From the NCBI GenBank assembly GCA_963771305.1, contig CAVYTS010000026.1:682001-746000 (forward strand): DNA of 64,000 nt, written 5' to 3'. The position numbers and the translations under genes are program-made. Below, piece by piece: positions 28,768 to 38,436 of this stretch (its first letter is position 1; each line of letters opens with the position of its first letter). The notes beneath the pieces are model-generated. The model searched no databases. It was not told where the DNA came from and saw only the letters and a program-made list of their open reading frames with translations. This stretch comes from CAJCIT01 sp963771305 (GTDB taxonomy: Bacteria; Acidobacteriota; Terriglobia; Bryobacterales; Bryobacteraceae).

Positions 28768-29516
28768 TCAGCTTCCTGACAAGCCGGCAAGCTGCTGAAC
28801 GGCTCGCTGCGCTTCCAGAATTGACATGCGGTGATCCATAATCCCCGCCAAATCCGAATTCGCGAAGGCGACTCGGCCGTAAGGGTGCGTCCGAAGAAAT
28901 TCGGCGGGCGCTGGCGGCCATTCGAGCCAAAAAAGAAACCCGGCTGCGGGCTTAGATAGGCATGTCCCCAGCGGTTCAGAATGATGCCCGCAATGTCCCT
29001 TGAGGCGTCGAATCCTGACCGCGCAAACATGGCCGTGAACTGTTCGCGAATCTTTGTTTCGTACGCCCGGAAGGGCGTGGCGAACAGTTCCATCCGCCCG
29101 TTCACAACCTGTTCCTGCAGTCGCAAGCCCGGCTTTGAGAAGAGAATCTTCAGATTGATCACCGTGGGCGTGTCAGGGTTGATCGTCGTGGGGCCCTCGC
29201 CAAGCGTCGCAACCTTGCGCATCGTCAGGTAATTGCCAAAACCTTCGAACCACTGACATTCCGTGAGTCCCAGGTTGTAAAGGAATCGCCAGTTTCGGAC
29301 CGCGACATTTGCCATCAGGCACGGTGCGCGATGAAACTGCGCATAGGCCTCACGATGCGCTTCCGGCAGGTCCTGGAAAATGTGTTTCGCGGTCCAACTT
29401 CCTCCGGCGGCAATCACGGCATTCGCCGTTAGCTTGAAGAGTCTCGACGCTGCCGAGTAGGTGACTTCAACAGCGCTGGCTTTCTCTGGCCGGCCGATGT
29501 GCCGAACTGCCACCAC
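28768..29516 (-). pseudogene. FAD/NAD(P)-dependent oxidoreductase, C-terminal fragment with frameshift
   Basis: Only the C-terminal part of a flavin-dependent amine-oxidase-like oxidoreductase is left: ANAVIAAGGSW, then WRFLYNLGLTECQWFEGFG and WGHAYLSPQPGFFFG. After that the frame breaks near 28915, and the true ending (EFLRTHPYGRVAFANSDLAG, to a TGA at 28768) is in another frame. The N-terminal Rossmann dinucleotide-binding part is missing. The reading frame begins abruptly beside the GloVer gene. The IS91-type element lies immediately beyond its 3' end. The substrate is unknown; it is certainly non-functional. Confidence 0.65.
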
Positions 29517-29524
29517 GGTGGCTC

Positions 29525-31067
29525 CTAAGCGGTGTCGCCGAAGCTATACAAAACGTTCTCCATCCAGCCCCCGCCCGCTTGGGGCGTCAACTCGAACACC
29601 GTCCCGACACTGTCAGTGCCGCCATTGGCGGTTGTGCCATAGAGATTGCCGGCGCCGTCGAGGATCAGGCTAGCTTGGGGATAAGCCCCATCCGTGCCGT
29701 TGCCGAAGCTATACAGCACGCTCTCCGTCCAGCCTCCGCCCGCTTGGGGCGTCAACTCGAACACCGTCCCGACGCCATGAGTGCAGCCATCGAAGGTCGT
29801 ACCGTAGAGATTGCCGGCGCCATCGAGGACCAAGCCGGCGTAAGGATAGGCCCCGTCCTTGCCGTCGTAGTTGAAGCTATAAAGCACCTTCTCCGCCCAC
29901 CCCCCGCCCGCTTGACGCGTCAACTTGAACACCGTACCGACATCATTAGGCGCGCCATTGGCGGTTGTGCCGTAGAGATTGCCTGCGGAATCGAAGATCA
30001 GGCCGGACGGATCGGCATTATCCTGGCTGTCTTGGTCGAAACTATACAGCACCTTCTCCGTCCAGTCCCCACCCGCTTGGGGTGTCAACTCGAACACCGT
30101 ACCGGCGGTGTGAATGCCGCCTGTTGAAGCCGTGCCGTAGAGATTGCCTGCGGAATCGAGTACCAGGCTCGTTAAGGGAGTAACCCCATCCCTTGCGTTG
30201 TCGCGAAAGTTATACAGCACCTTCTCTCCGTCCAACCTCCGCCCGCTTGGGGCGCCAACTCGAACACCGTCCCCCAGCGGTGAGTACCGCCCCCGGCAGT
30301 CGCGCCGTAGAGATTGCCGGCGGCATCGAAGACCAAGCCGGCGTGGGGATATATCCCGTCCGTGCCGTTGTCTTGAAAGCTATGCAGCACCTTCGCCGTC
30401 CAGCTGCCGTCCGCTTGGCGTGTCAATTCGAACACCGTCCCGCAGCCACTCGGCCGGCATCTGCCACCTGCACCATCACCCGTCGTACCGTAGGGATTGC
30501 CAGCAAGATCGAAGACCAGGCCTGCCAAGGGGTTCGCCCCGCTCTTAGCGACGAAACTATACAACACCATCTCAGTCCAGCCCCCGCCCGGTTGGGGCGT
30601 CAACTCGAAGACCGTACCGACACCATGAGTGCCGCCATCTGCGGTTGTGCCATAGAGATTGCCGGCGCCATCGAAGATCAGGCCGGCAGCGGGGCTGGCC
30701 CCATCAGTTCCTCCGCCGAAGTTATGCAGCACCGTCTGCGTCCAGCCGCCGCCCGGTTTTGGTGTCAATTTGAACACCGTCCCCGCACTGTGAGTACCGC
30801 CGAGAGTGGTCGTGCCATAGAGATTGCCGGCACCATCCCGGCACCATCGAAGATCAGGCTTTCCTCGGGATGCAACCCGTCCCGGATGTCGGGGTTGAAT
30901 GCATGTAGCACCGCTTCGGTGGGTGCCGCCCAGGTACTCGTCACAAAAAGGGTAACGGTAAAAACAGCCAGGGCCGAGGGAATCGCGGCCGCAGCGAAAA
31001 GCGTAAGAACCGCGCACACTTTTGTGCCCGAGTCCCGTTTGTTCAATGCATTGGCAATCTGTTTCAC
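29525..31067 (-). pseudogene. GloVer tandem-repeat exported protein, broken by two small duplications
   Basis: GTG 31067, with GAGAGGTG upstream, opens a signal peptide, followed by eight ~50-residue repeats. Each repeat has AGNLYGTT, then GTVFELTPQAGGGW and VLYSF. An 11-bp tandem duplication (GGCACCATCC at 30829 and again at 30840) shifts the frame in the first repeat. A 2-bp TC insertion at 30222-30227 shifts it again in the fourth. Three frames are therefore needed to read the whole chain. It ends with a stop after the eighth repeat's VLYSFGDTA, against the oxidoreductase fragment. GloVer proteins are predicted secreted repeat proteins common in Acidobacteriota; function unknown. Confidence 0.75.
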
Positions 31068-31537
31068 GAATATGCACCTCTCGTAGATAAAAGCGGATTT
31101 GCGGTCCCAAAGGGACATAGACCGTTATTATCGTCGATTGGCGAGGATTGGTTTTGCGGCAGAAGGCTGAACGACGCGTCGCTCTAAGGGTTTCCGAACG
31201 ACGTTACTCCGGCGAGAGGAGCAATATCGTGAATCCAATTGAGCTTTATAGAATCGAAAAGCAACCACCGTGGTTCTCTACACTCCGACTGCCACCGACT
31301 CGGCTGTATCACGCCAAAACTTGTTGAAGTCGAGACGCCATGTCCCTGACAGGAGTTTGAGGGTGCGATATGACGCTATCGGTAGACGTTTCTGTCAATG
31401 CGATGTGCTCGTCGTCGGTGTTCCTGGGCGTAGCTTCACCGATTGGAATGATGCCCTCGTAAACGATGGCTATTGTTCAATATACTTAGTCAGGGGCGAC
31501 GTTCTGTGCGGCGGCGCGCCAGGTGAGGTCATAGCTA
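31068..31537. other. Divergent intergenic region
   Basis: Spacer between the GloVer pseudogene (minus) and the XAC2610-like gene (plus). No supported gene, repeat or hairpin is seen. It should contain both promoters, but no clear -35/-10 pair could be chosen. Confidence 0.4.
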
Positions 31538-32908
31538 ATGTGGCGGCGATTGTCGGTGCTCGCCCTCTGCGGGATGTCGGCACTCCAGGCAGATGTGTGT
31601 CACGGCCTCCCCGGCCCCCCCAAAGGGTCAGAGTTTCGCATAGAATCCCGCTCCGAGGCACTACTTTCGCTCTCTTTCCAGTTATCCGTAAAAGCAGGCC
31701 GACCGGCTTTCCGCATCACGGTTCGTTCCCTCTCCTTCGCCGACACTGGAGCCGTCCCCTCTTACGCAGGCGATATTGAGGTGGCAAGCTGCCGGGACGG
31801 AAAGAGGCTACAGTTGCTGCCGATCACGGCCGACCAAGCACTTAATTTTGGCGCCAGCTTCCATGCCGATGACATCAACTTTGACGGATATCTCGATTTT
31901 TCAGTCATCACGGAATTTGCATCCAAGTATGCGAGCAGGTCGTACTGGGTCTACGATCCGGATTCCGGGCTCTTCGTCCAGGACCAGTTGACGCGCGAAT
32001 TGGGGGAGAACTGTTTGGGTGCCGCGTGGCACGGCGGCTGTTACAAAGCGGAATTCATCAGCTTCGATTCAAAGAAGCACGAGATCAGCACACATTACTT
32101 TACCGCTTCGGCACTGGTGTGGGACGCGACCGGGGGAGCGAGTTCTGAGGGCTGTCCATGGAGAGGAGATCGTTACCGTGTCCAGAACAATCGAACGATC
32201 CTCGTTCACAAAGAGGAGATTACCCAAGGCGATGTGCATGATTCAAGCTGTACCGTGAAGGTTTCGGACCTTATCGGCGGGGCCATGCGTGTTACAGGGG
32301 TACGCCGCTGGCGATTTGATATTGAATCTAACAAAATCAAGGGAGCAGGTCAAAAGGTAACTCCGGTGATCTCGTGGCCAAAGCCGGCCGACATCGGCTT
32401 CGGCAGAGCACTAGCCAACGAACAGCTCAACGCCACTGTAAATGTGCCGGGCACGTTGGTGTATACTCCCCCGGCCGGAACTGTATTACAGGTTGGAAAT
32501 GGGCAGGCTCTTTCAGTCACGTTCACGCCGTATGACACGACGCGCTACTCTGGCGCTTCCGAAGGTACAACAATCAACGTGTCGCCCGGCACCGGAACAG
32601 GCGTCTTGTTCATTGCAACAAGCGTGTTACACCGGGACGCAAACAACAATATCCTCGTTCAGTTGACTCTAGCGAATGCCGGTGACACCGCAGCCGCAAG
32701 CTTCGTTCTAACGGGCGTCAAAATTGGCTCGGTTTCCGGAACGCCGCTGCCGCAACCTATCGGTACCATAGGGCCGAACTCTCTTGCGCAGACCACCGCC
32801 ACGGTGCCGGGTTCGGTCGGCGCGCCCGGGACTCTCAGTGAGGTTACGGCGACAGGAACTTATAGCGGCGGCACGGCGGGGTATGGCGGCCGGATTTGGC
32901 TCCCCTGA
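31538..32908 (+). CDS. Exported XAC2610-like / MBG-like multidomain protein
   Basis: 456 residues. After a weak signal peptide (about 1-18), residues 60-170 resemble XAC2610-related or FG-GAP-type proteins: ADDINFDGYLDFSVI, then SYWVYDPDSGLFVQD. Four cysteines lie between 150 and 245. Residues about 285-350 form an MBG-type Ig-like domain: ISWPKPADIGFGRAL, ATVNVPGTLVYTPPAG, VTFTPYDTTRYS. The last ~100 residues look like another beta-sandwich (LVQLTLANAGDTAAASF). It is probably secreted or surface-attached, role unknown. The start ATG 31538 has a GGTGAGG-like SD. A hairpin 55 bp downstream may end the transcript. Confidence 0.6.
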   Translation: MWRRLSVLALCGMSALQADVCHGLPGPPKGSEFRIESRSEALLSLSFQLSVKAGRPAFRITVRSLSFADTGAVPSYAGDIEVASCRDGKRLQLLPITADQALNFGASFHADDINFDGYLDFSVITEFASKYASRSYWVYDPDSGLFVQDQLTRELGENCLGAAWHGGCYKAEFISFDSKKHEISTHYFTASALVWDATGGASSEGCPWRGDRYRVQNNRTILVHKEEITQGDVHDSSCTVKVSDLIGGAMRVTGVRRWRFDIESNKIKGAGQKVTPVISWPKPADIGFGRALANEQLNATVNVPGTLVYTPPAGTVLQVGNGQALSVTFTPYDTTRYSGASEGTTINVSPGTGTGVLFIATSVLHRDANNNILVQLTLANAGDTAAASFVLTGVKIGSVSGTPLPQPIGTIGPNSLAQTTATVPGSVGAPGTLSEVTATGTYSGGTAGYGGRIWLP

Positions 32909-32962
32909 CCATAAACGACAAAAAACATTCAAACGGCCGGGCTAATAACCAGTGGGAGAGGA

Positions 32963-32984
32963 CCGAAGGGCGACCGACCTTCGG
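32963..32984 (+). terminator. Possible terminator hairpin
   Basis: CCGAAGG and CCTTCGG form a 7-bp stem with an 8-nt loop, followed by AACGATATTTTGTATT. It lies 55 bp after the stop of the XAC2610-like gene. The T-tract is discontinuous, so termination would be weak. Confidence 0.4.
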
Positions 32985-34168
32985 AACGATATTTTGTATT
33001 AACGGAAATCAACTGGGAGAGGGAGGGCCGTCGCCAGGACCCCGATTCATCGATCGATGACGCCGGAGCGCACGGCAGTCGGATCGTCAAGGGACTCGCT
33101 GCATGGGAAACGAAGGATCGAAAATCCTAAGTGCAAATCGATCAGCTGGTATGATAGCCCGCTCTGGCCGTCTCGTGATCACCCAGGAAGCTGGGATCGA
33201 CATCGGCACTCGTCAGAGAGGCTGAAAGACATGTAAACCTTGCCCATCCGTGCTCCGATTTCTCCACCTTCTAGATAACCGAGGCTCAGAAGTTCGTCCA
33301 CAATATGCCGTGGCACCAACACGGATGCAGATCCGGCATCAGCTTAAATCGGGCATCTGCTTCTCCTGATCCAAATAGAATTGACTCGGGAATACTGCGA
33401 AGGCCAGACAGGACTCGCTGTGCTGGATCACTCAAAGTCACTCGGACAAGTTTACCGGGATCTTCGAGCGGGAAGAAGCAAACCGCGAAAGGGTGCTGAA
33501 GAAACGGGGAAGAACCAAGACAGAGCGTGACGCCAACCGCGGACGAGCAAACCGTAGTATACGGGACCGTGCCCCGCAAATTGGGCACACTCCAGGAACA
33601 ATTTCGAAGCGTTTGCTGCATCGCTTGGAGCCAGGCTGAGATCTTCTTGCCTGGCACGCGTGACACCCGCGCTGGAGCATCCACGCACGGTTTCACTTGG
33701 ATGAAACGGCCAAATCGTAGAAGTGGCCAGCGATCGCAGTACGAGACGATTCCTTTGTCCCGGCCTCGAAACAGGACGTTATCAGTTAAAATCAGTTAAA
33801 TATCGTTAGCCAAACCAGGGCCACAGGTCGCCTGCAACCGCGGACAGTCCTCCGGAGAGTTGAGTCCTTTCCGAGAGAATTACATACTACAAAGCGACCC
33901 TTCAGATGGAATGAGAGGCGGCCTCAACGCGGGATAATCGCGGCCAGACTAAGTAAAGTCGGTTCGAAACTGCTTTCTAGGAATCCTCGGGCTGTCGTGC
34001 CTGCAGCCGGAGAGTGAAAACAATCACTCTCACTATCAGCGCGGGCAATGGCCAATGCAGGGCTCCTAAGAACCACCCGCATTGTGCGGAGTCTTGAGAG
34101 GCGCTCGACCAACCAGCGCCGATGCCAGTGAATGATAACGTTATAACACCTCATGGAGGACGGAACCG
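32985..34168. other. Long intergenic region with a dispersed repeat
   Basis: Apart from the repeat at 33777-33888 no gene is supported; the longest open frames show no family motif. A perfect palindrome ATAACGTTAT at 34134-34143 and the GGAGG SD at 34155-34159 belong to the gene starting at 34169. Confidence 0.4.
33777..33888. repeat. ~100-bp dispersed repeat, copy B
   Basis: Same block order as 12637-12730, with a small internal duplication (CAGTTAAAATCAGTTAAA) that the other copy lacks. It is not next to a gene end here. Confidence 0.5.
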
Positions 34169-34423
34169 ATGATTCCGGAAGACGTTTTTCACGAAATGCT
34201 GCCCCGAGCCACCGCATGGGCTCAGCAGCAGGAAAGATTCCTGCTCAGCCACCGCGAGGCCCTCCGCCTGACGCCTCAGGAGCAAGAGATCGCCCGTCGC
34301 GCCGGCGTCGCACAGGCCGAAGCCGTCCGTATTCTCGGAGTGCCAGAGATACCCAAGCCGGAGGAGGCCGATCTTCGCGAAGCCGCCGGTGCCTTCGGGC
34401 TGATCTCGGCGGACTCGGTCGGG

Positions 34424-34448
34424 CTAGCGGGAGTTTACTCGTAAGCCG
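34424..34448 (+). repeat. Left target duplication (CTAG) and 21-bp terminal inverted repeat
   Basis: CTAG at 34424-34427 is the target duplication. The next 21 bases (CGGGAGTTTACTCG...) are the exact reverse complement of 36358-36378. Confidence 0.85.
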
Positions 34449-36378
34449 CAGCGGCGGCGAGTCCTGTAATCGTAAGTCATTCTGAACGGGGGCCTTGGAG
34501 CGCCGCGCGCCATTCGTTTGTGTATTACCCCATATAAATAATTTCTATCGACGATTGCGCCCTTCTCTATTGACGGCGGAGGCGGGACGCCGTAGACTGG
34601 TATTACCCTATATGGCGTCCCTCATCGCCAAGAAGAAGGCCAACAAACTTTACTACTATGTCGTCGAGAGCGCCCGCCTGGACGGTAAGCCCCGCATCGT
34701 CCACCAGACGTATCTCGGCACGGCCGAGAAAGTCGCGGCGCTGGTCAGGGATCGCACCGCTCCGGTGCCATTGGAAGCCACGGCTGCCGATGTGGGCCTG
34801 CCGGGAGCGCTCTGGCTCGCCGCTCAGCAGAGCGGTGTTTTTGCCTTGCTCCAGTCTCTCTGGCCCGAACCTCGCTCGGGCCCGTCGCCGGCGCATTATC
34901 TGCTCCTGGCGGCGATCCATCGGATCTGTCAGCCGGGTCCCAAGACGGAGGTGGCTGGCTGGTATGACCGCACCATCCTGCGTTCGCTTTGGGACTTGCC
35001 TTCGGAGCGATTCAGCTCGCAGGAATTCTGGGACTGCTTCGACCGCATCCGGGAGGAAGATCTGGAACAAGCCCAGATTCGTCTACGGGGCGTGTGGAAG
35101 CAAAAGCAGTTGGTCGGCCGCCGCCTGTTGGCTTACGATACGACCAACTTCTATACCTATGTGGCCAGCACCAATACGCGCAACCAACTGGCGCAGCGTG
35201 GACACAACAAGCAGGGCCGCCACAACCTGCGGCAGGTCGGGTTGAGCTATGTCATGGACGGCGACAACGGCCTCAGCCTGTGCCATCATGTCTATCCCGG
35301 CAACCGGGCTGATGCCGAGGAACTGCCCGAGGCGCGGTCGCGTATAGGGGCTTTGCTGGACCAAAATCAGATGGCCCGCGACTCGGTCACGCTGGTGCTC
35401 GACAAAGGTTCGGCGGCACTGGCCAACACGCTGGAATTAGAGCAGGCGGGCCTAGGCTGGATTTCGGCTCTGCCCTGGAACCAGGCACCGGCGGAACTGC
35501 GGAACCGGAGCGTGGAACAGTTACCGGCCTGCGGCAGCTCCCAACCCGGCGTCAGGGCGGCAGCGGAGAAGCTGGTCGTACATGGCAAAGAGTATCTTTG
35601 CGTGCTCAAATATTCGGCTTGTTTCGCCAGCGAACAACTCAACAGCACTACCGCTGCACTCGCCCGTGTGACTCAGAAACTACGGCGGCTGGCAACCGAA
35701 CTGTCCAGGCCACAGGCTCGCTTTACCGAACCAGGCATTCGCAACAAGATCCATCGCTGGCTGTTGGACCCGTTCGTCCGCGAAGTGCTCCACTACGGAC
35801 TGGAACAGCGCGACAACCGCTGGCATCTGACATTCGAGGTGGACAACCAGGCGCTCCAGCAACTGTGGACACAACGTCTCGGCCGCACCGTGCTGCTCAC
35901 CAACCGCATGGATTGGACCGCCGAACAGGTCGTGTCCGGTTACTCCGGCCAGCAACAAATCGAACGTGTATTTCGCGGATTAAAGGACGGCGACTGGCTC
36001 GGCTGGGGACCGATGTACCACTGGACCGACAGCAAAATCCGCGGGCATGCTTTCTACTGCATGCTGGGAATCTCGCTGCTCCAGTATGTTCACCGCCAGG
36101 CCCAGTGCGCCTGGCCTGATCTCACCGTGGAACAACTACTGGAACAACTCATTCCCATGCAGCAGTTCACTTTGCTGTATCCTCCGCTAGGCGACAAAGG
36201 TCCCAATCGCATTGCTACCGTTCTATCCAAACAGACTCTCGTTCAGCAAGCCCTCGCTCATTCCCTCGGTCTGGATGAACTCTGTAGTACCCAACGTGGG
36301 TAATACAGCGACGCCGCGCTAACCCTCCCTAAAACAACTATTTACAGTCTTCCCTTCCGGCTTACGAGTAAACTCCCG
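34428..36378 (+). mobile_element. IS1634-type insertion sequence, 1951 bp, apparently intact
   Basis: Perfect 21-bp terminal inverted repeats, a 4-bp CTAG duplication and one full-length DDE transposase gene define the element. Subterminal GTATTACCC motifs occur near the left end (34518 and 34602) and, inverted, near the right end (36297-36305), as expected for transposase-binding sites. The host gene can be reconstructed exactly, so the insertion is recent compared with the decayed neighbours. The family is inferred from the transposase. Confidence 0.9.
34612..36303 (+). CDS. IS1634 family DDE transposase
   Basis: 563 residues from ATG 34612, the usual IS1634-like start (ASLIAKKKANKLYYYVVES). 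The first catalytic Asp is in LLAYDTTNFYTY, the second in SVTLVLDKGSAAL, and the C-terminal Glu region is in GYSGQQQIERVFRGLKDGDW. An in-frame TTG at 34495 exists but would add 39 non-family residues that overlap the end of the IS. All motifs are intact, so the element may be mobile. Confidence 0.88.
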   Translation: MASLIAKKKANKLYYYVVESARLDGKPRIVHQTYLGTAEKVAALVRDRTAPVPLEATAADVGLPGALWLAAQQSGVFALLQSLWPEPRSGPSPAHYLLLAAIHRICQPGPKTEVAGWYDRTILRSLWDLPSERFSSQEFWDCFDRIREEDLEQAQIRLRGVWKQKQLVGRRLLAYDTTNFYTYVASTNTRNQLAQRGHNKQGRHNLRQVGLSYVMDGDNGLSLCHHVYPGNRADAEELPEARSRIGALLDQNQMARDSVTLVLDKGSAALANTLELEQAGLGWISALPWNQAPAELRNRSVEQLPACGSSQPGVRAAAEKLVVHGKEYLCVLKYSACFASEQLNSTTAALARVTQKLRRLATELSRPQARFTEPGIRNKIHRWLLDPFVREVLHYGLEQRDNRWHLTFEVDNQALQQLWTQRLGRTVLLTNRMDWTAEQVVSGYSGQQQIERVFRGLKDGDWLGWGPMYHWTDSKIRGHAFYCMLGISLLQYVHRQAQCAWPDLTVEQLLEQLIPMQQFTLLYPPLGDKGPNRIATVLSKQTLVQQALAHSLGLDELCSTQRG

Positions 36379-36382
36379 CTAG
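36358..36382 (-). repeat. Right 21-bp terminal inverted repeat and target duplication (CTAG)
   Basis: 36358-36378 is the perfect inverted copy of the left end; CTAG at 36379-36382 is the second target copy. Confidence 0.85.
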
Positions 36383-36600
36383 CCCTCGGCTATGGAATTT
36401 TCATGCGGCAGGACTGCCTGAACGACCCGAAGCTGGTCGCTCATGAGCTGAAGCACGTCGCGCAGTATGAGCGCCATGGAGGTATACCGGCCTTTTTCCA
36501 GCAGTACCTTGCAGAGGTCAATCGATACCGCTACCCAGACGCGCCAATGGAGCGGGAGGCGATCGCCTTCGCGGAAAGTGAATTTCCGAGCCGTGACTAA

Positions 36601-36949
36601 TAACGAACTGATCCTCTCCCCAGCTCCGTTACCTCAAGGCCCTGAAGCCGGTGACACGGCTTTGCTGGCAGTTGTTCTCCGGCCCAATGTCGGGCGTTAG
36701 GAGGGATTATCGGGAGCTAACGTCGAGCACGTTTCAAGAGAGGATCGCCCTGACTCACAGCCCGCCGCCTTGTGCTGCTTCTGACCTGATCGATCGACCC
36801 GCGGGGGGAAAGACCTCCGTCGTTCTCGGTTGTTGACCGGGACAAACTGACGAAGATGCTTGAGCAGGGAACGAGCTTGCGGGAGATAGCGGCGGCGACA
36901 GCGAAGTCCGCATGAGCGGCTCCTGAAGTCGGCGGCCTGATGGGGGTTT
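36601..36949. other. Intergenic region
   Basis: No gene seen. GATTATCGGGAGCTA at 36707 is a loose variant of the 13-mer shared by 4264 and 28728. Confidence 0.35.
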
Positions 36950-37128
36950 ACTAGTACTTGATTTGACCCCAATCGGCCTGCAAGCGCTTTCGTACTGTCG
37001 CTTTCATCCTTTCGCCATCCAAATTCACAAGAATCGGCGCGCATGCTCCAGGGAGCGTACTATGCGGCCGTTTTGTACCAGGACTTAGCCCGCTATGAAC
37101 GATCGTCTGAGCATGCTTTCATAAGGCT
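36950..37128 (+). repeat. 179-bp dispersed repeat, copy B
   Basis: Same length and strand as 10856-11034. It ends about 120 bp before the REC-less sigma54 activator gene. In this copy a frame from 37043 runs 60 codons (AYYAAVLYQDLARYERSSEH) past the repeat end, and the peptide part inside the repeat is the conserved one. Confidence 0.6.
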
Positions 37129-37247
37129 GGGCGGACGAAACGATGTTCCACTCAAACTTGCAGATCCGATAAGGCATCAATCCGCCCGCTTTCTTGGTTT
37201 GCCCCCGAATCCAGGGAAGCAATAGGTCGCCGATGAGAGGAGAATAA

Positions 37248-38396
37248 ATGGCAACGCTAGCGCAAACTCTGCCTGACGATGACCTTCAAGTGACACTAGA
37301 GTCCAGCCTCCAGCGGCGAGCTTCGCCACAGTGCTTTGAACGGGGGCCCATACTCTTCCGGGCCAACAAGCCGTTCTGTGCACGAAGTGCGAGGATGCAG
37401 GAGATACACTCCTTAATCCCATGCATCGGACCGTCGGATGCGCCGATCTTGATCCAGGGAGAAACCGGCTGCGGCAAGGAAGTGTTCGCCAGGGAGTTGC
37501 ACGCCAATTCCCCGCGGGCCGGCAAGGCGTTTCTGAAGCTCAATTGCGCAGCGCTGCCTTCCGAACTGGTTGAGAGCGAACTATTCGGGTACGAGCGCGG
37601 CGCGTTCACTGGTGCGTTCCAGCGAAGGGCTGGAATGTTCGAGCAGGCGAATGGGGGCACGCTGCTGCTCGATGAGATTGGAGACATGGATGTTCGTCTC
37701 CAGGCGAAACTTCTTCAGGTCCTCCAGGACAATGAGTTTCACCGCATCGGTGGAAAGGAAATCATCAAAGTGGATGTTCGGGTCTTGGCGGCAACCCATC
37801 GAGATCTGGAAAATGCCATCCGCAATGGTAGCTTTCGCGAGGATCTGTACTACCGCTTGAATGTAATCAGCGTCGAGTTGCCCCCACTGCGAGATAGAAA
37901 AGAAGATATCATCCCATTGGCGGAGTATCTCCTTCAAAAGCACTCGGTGCCGGGGTCTTTTGTTCCAGTAATTACTCCGAATCTAAAGGATGCTCTGCTA
38001 GCTCATCAGTGGCCGGGGAACGTCCGCGAACTCGAAAACACCGTGCGGAAGCTCACCGTACTGCGCGATCCCCACCTTGTGGCGTCGGGATTACTCAGGA
38101 AACCCGAGCACAAACGGCGGCGCGGCGATGTCTCTGCCGCCAACGGTGTCGCGGCCGAACCGAAACCAAACGTGAACGGTGCGCCAGCAAAGGCGTCAAT
38201 TCTGGAGCGGGTGACGAAGGCCAAACAACAAGCCGAGTTGGAGGCAATTCTGGCAGCCCTGAATTCTACCCGGTGGAACAGAAAGCAAGCGGCTGTCCGT
38301 CTTCAGATTGACTACAAGGCACTTCTCTATAAAATGAAGAAGCTTGGATTAGAGGGCAAGACCGCGACGTTTAATGCCACATCTGCTGCGACTTAG
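37248..38396 (+). CDS. Sigma54-dependent activator lacking a receiver domain
   Basis: 382 residues that begin where the receiver domain of the paralogue at 17175-18644 ends: AQTLPDDDLQVTLESSL here against SRTLTHADLQVALSKAF there. Walker A GETGCGKE (71-78), GAFTGA (118-123), Walker B LLLDEIGD and the Fis helix-turn-helix (about 325-365) are all intact. GAGAGGAG lies at the right distance from ATG 37248, so the truncated form has its own ribosome-binding site. Without a receiver it may be constitutively active or controlled by abundance. The two regulators are very similar in the AAA+ and HTH parts and may share target promoters. Confidence 0.85.
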   Translation: MATLAQTLPDDDLQVTLESSLQRRASPQCFERGPILFRANKPFCARSARMQEIHSLIPCIGPSDAPILIQGETGCGKEVFARELHANSPRAGKAFLKLNCAALPSELVESELFGYERGAFTGAFQRRAGMFEQANGGTLLLDEIGDMDVRLQAKLLQVLQDNEFHRIGGKEIIKVDVRVLAATHRDLENAIRNGSFREDLYYRLNVISVELPPLRDRKEDIIPLAEYLLQKHSVPGSFVPVITPNLKDALLAHQWPGNVRELENTVRKLTVLRDPHLVASGLLRKPEHKRRRGDVSAANGVAAEPKPNVNGAPAKASILERVTKAKQQAELEAILAALNSTRWNRKQAAVRLQIDYKALLYKMKKLGLEGKTATFNATSAAT

Positions 38397-38436
38397 GAGA
38401 GCACTCGCGGGAGGCAGTGCCGGAATTCTGTGAGCC

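Larger units (their letters stand above)
34169..36600 (+). pseudogene. HELKH-type metallopeptidase-like protein interrupted by an IS
   Basis: The gene starts at ATG 34169 (GGAGG upstream) and is cut after codon 86 by an IS flanked by CTAG at 34424-34427 and 36379-36382. Joining 34169-34427 to 36383-36600, that is, keeping one CTAG, restores an uninterrupted 158-residue frame. The frame reads DSVGLA-LGYGIFMRQDC across the scar. The C-terminal part has the zinc-protease motif HELKH, then HVAQYERHGG and a YPDAPMEREA segment. This is the gluzincin-like core found in DUF4157-type proteins. Activity is inferred from the motif; the intact N-terminal region is helical. It is inactive now, but precise excision would repair it. 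Confidence 0.75.

Noticed and set aside
29579..31086. Plus-strand open frames opposite the GloVer gene
   Set aside because: They repeat with the GloVer unit and have no independent motif.
33286..33696. Minus-strand 136-codon frame in the long intergenic region
   Set aside because: No family motif, no SD, unusual Cys/Phe/Ser composition; cannot be separated from chance.
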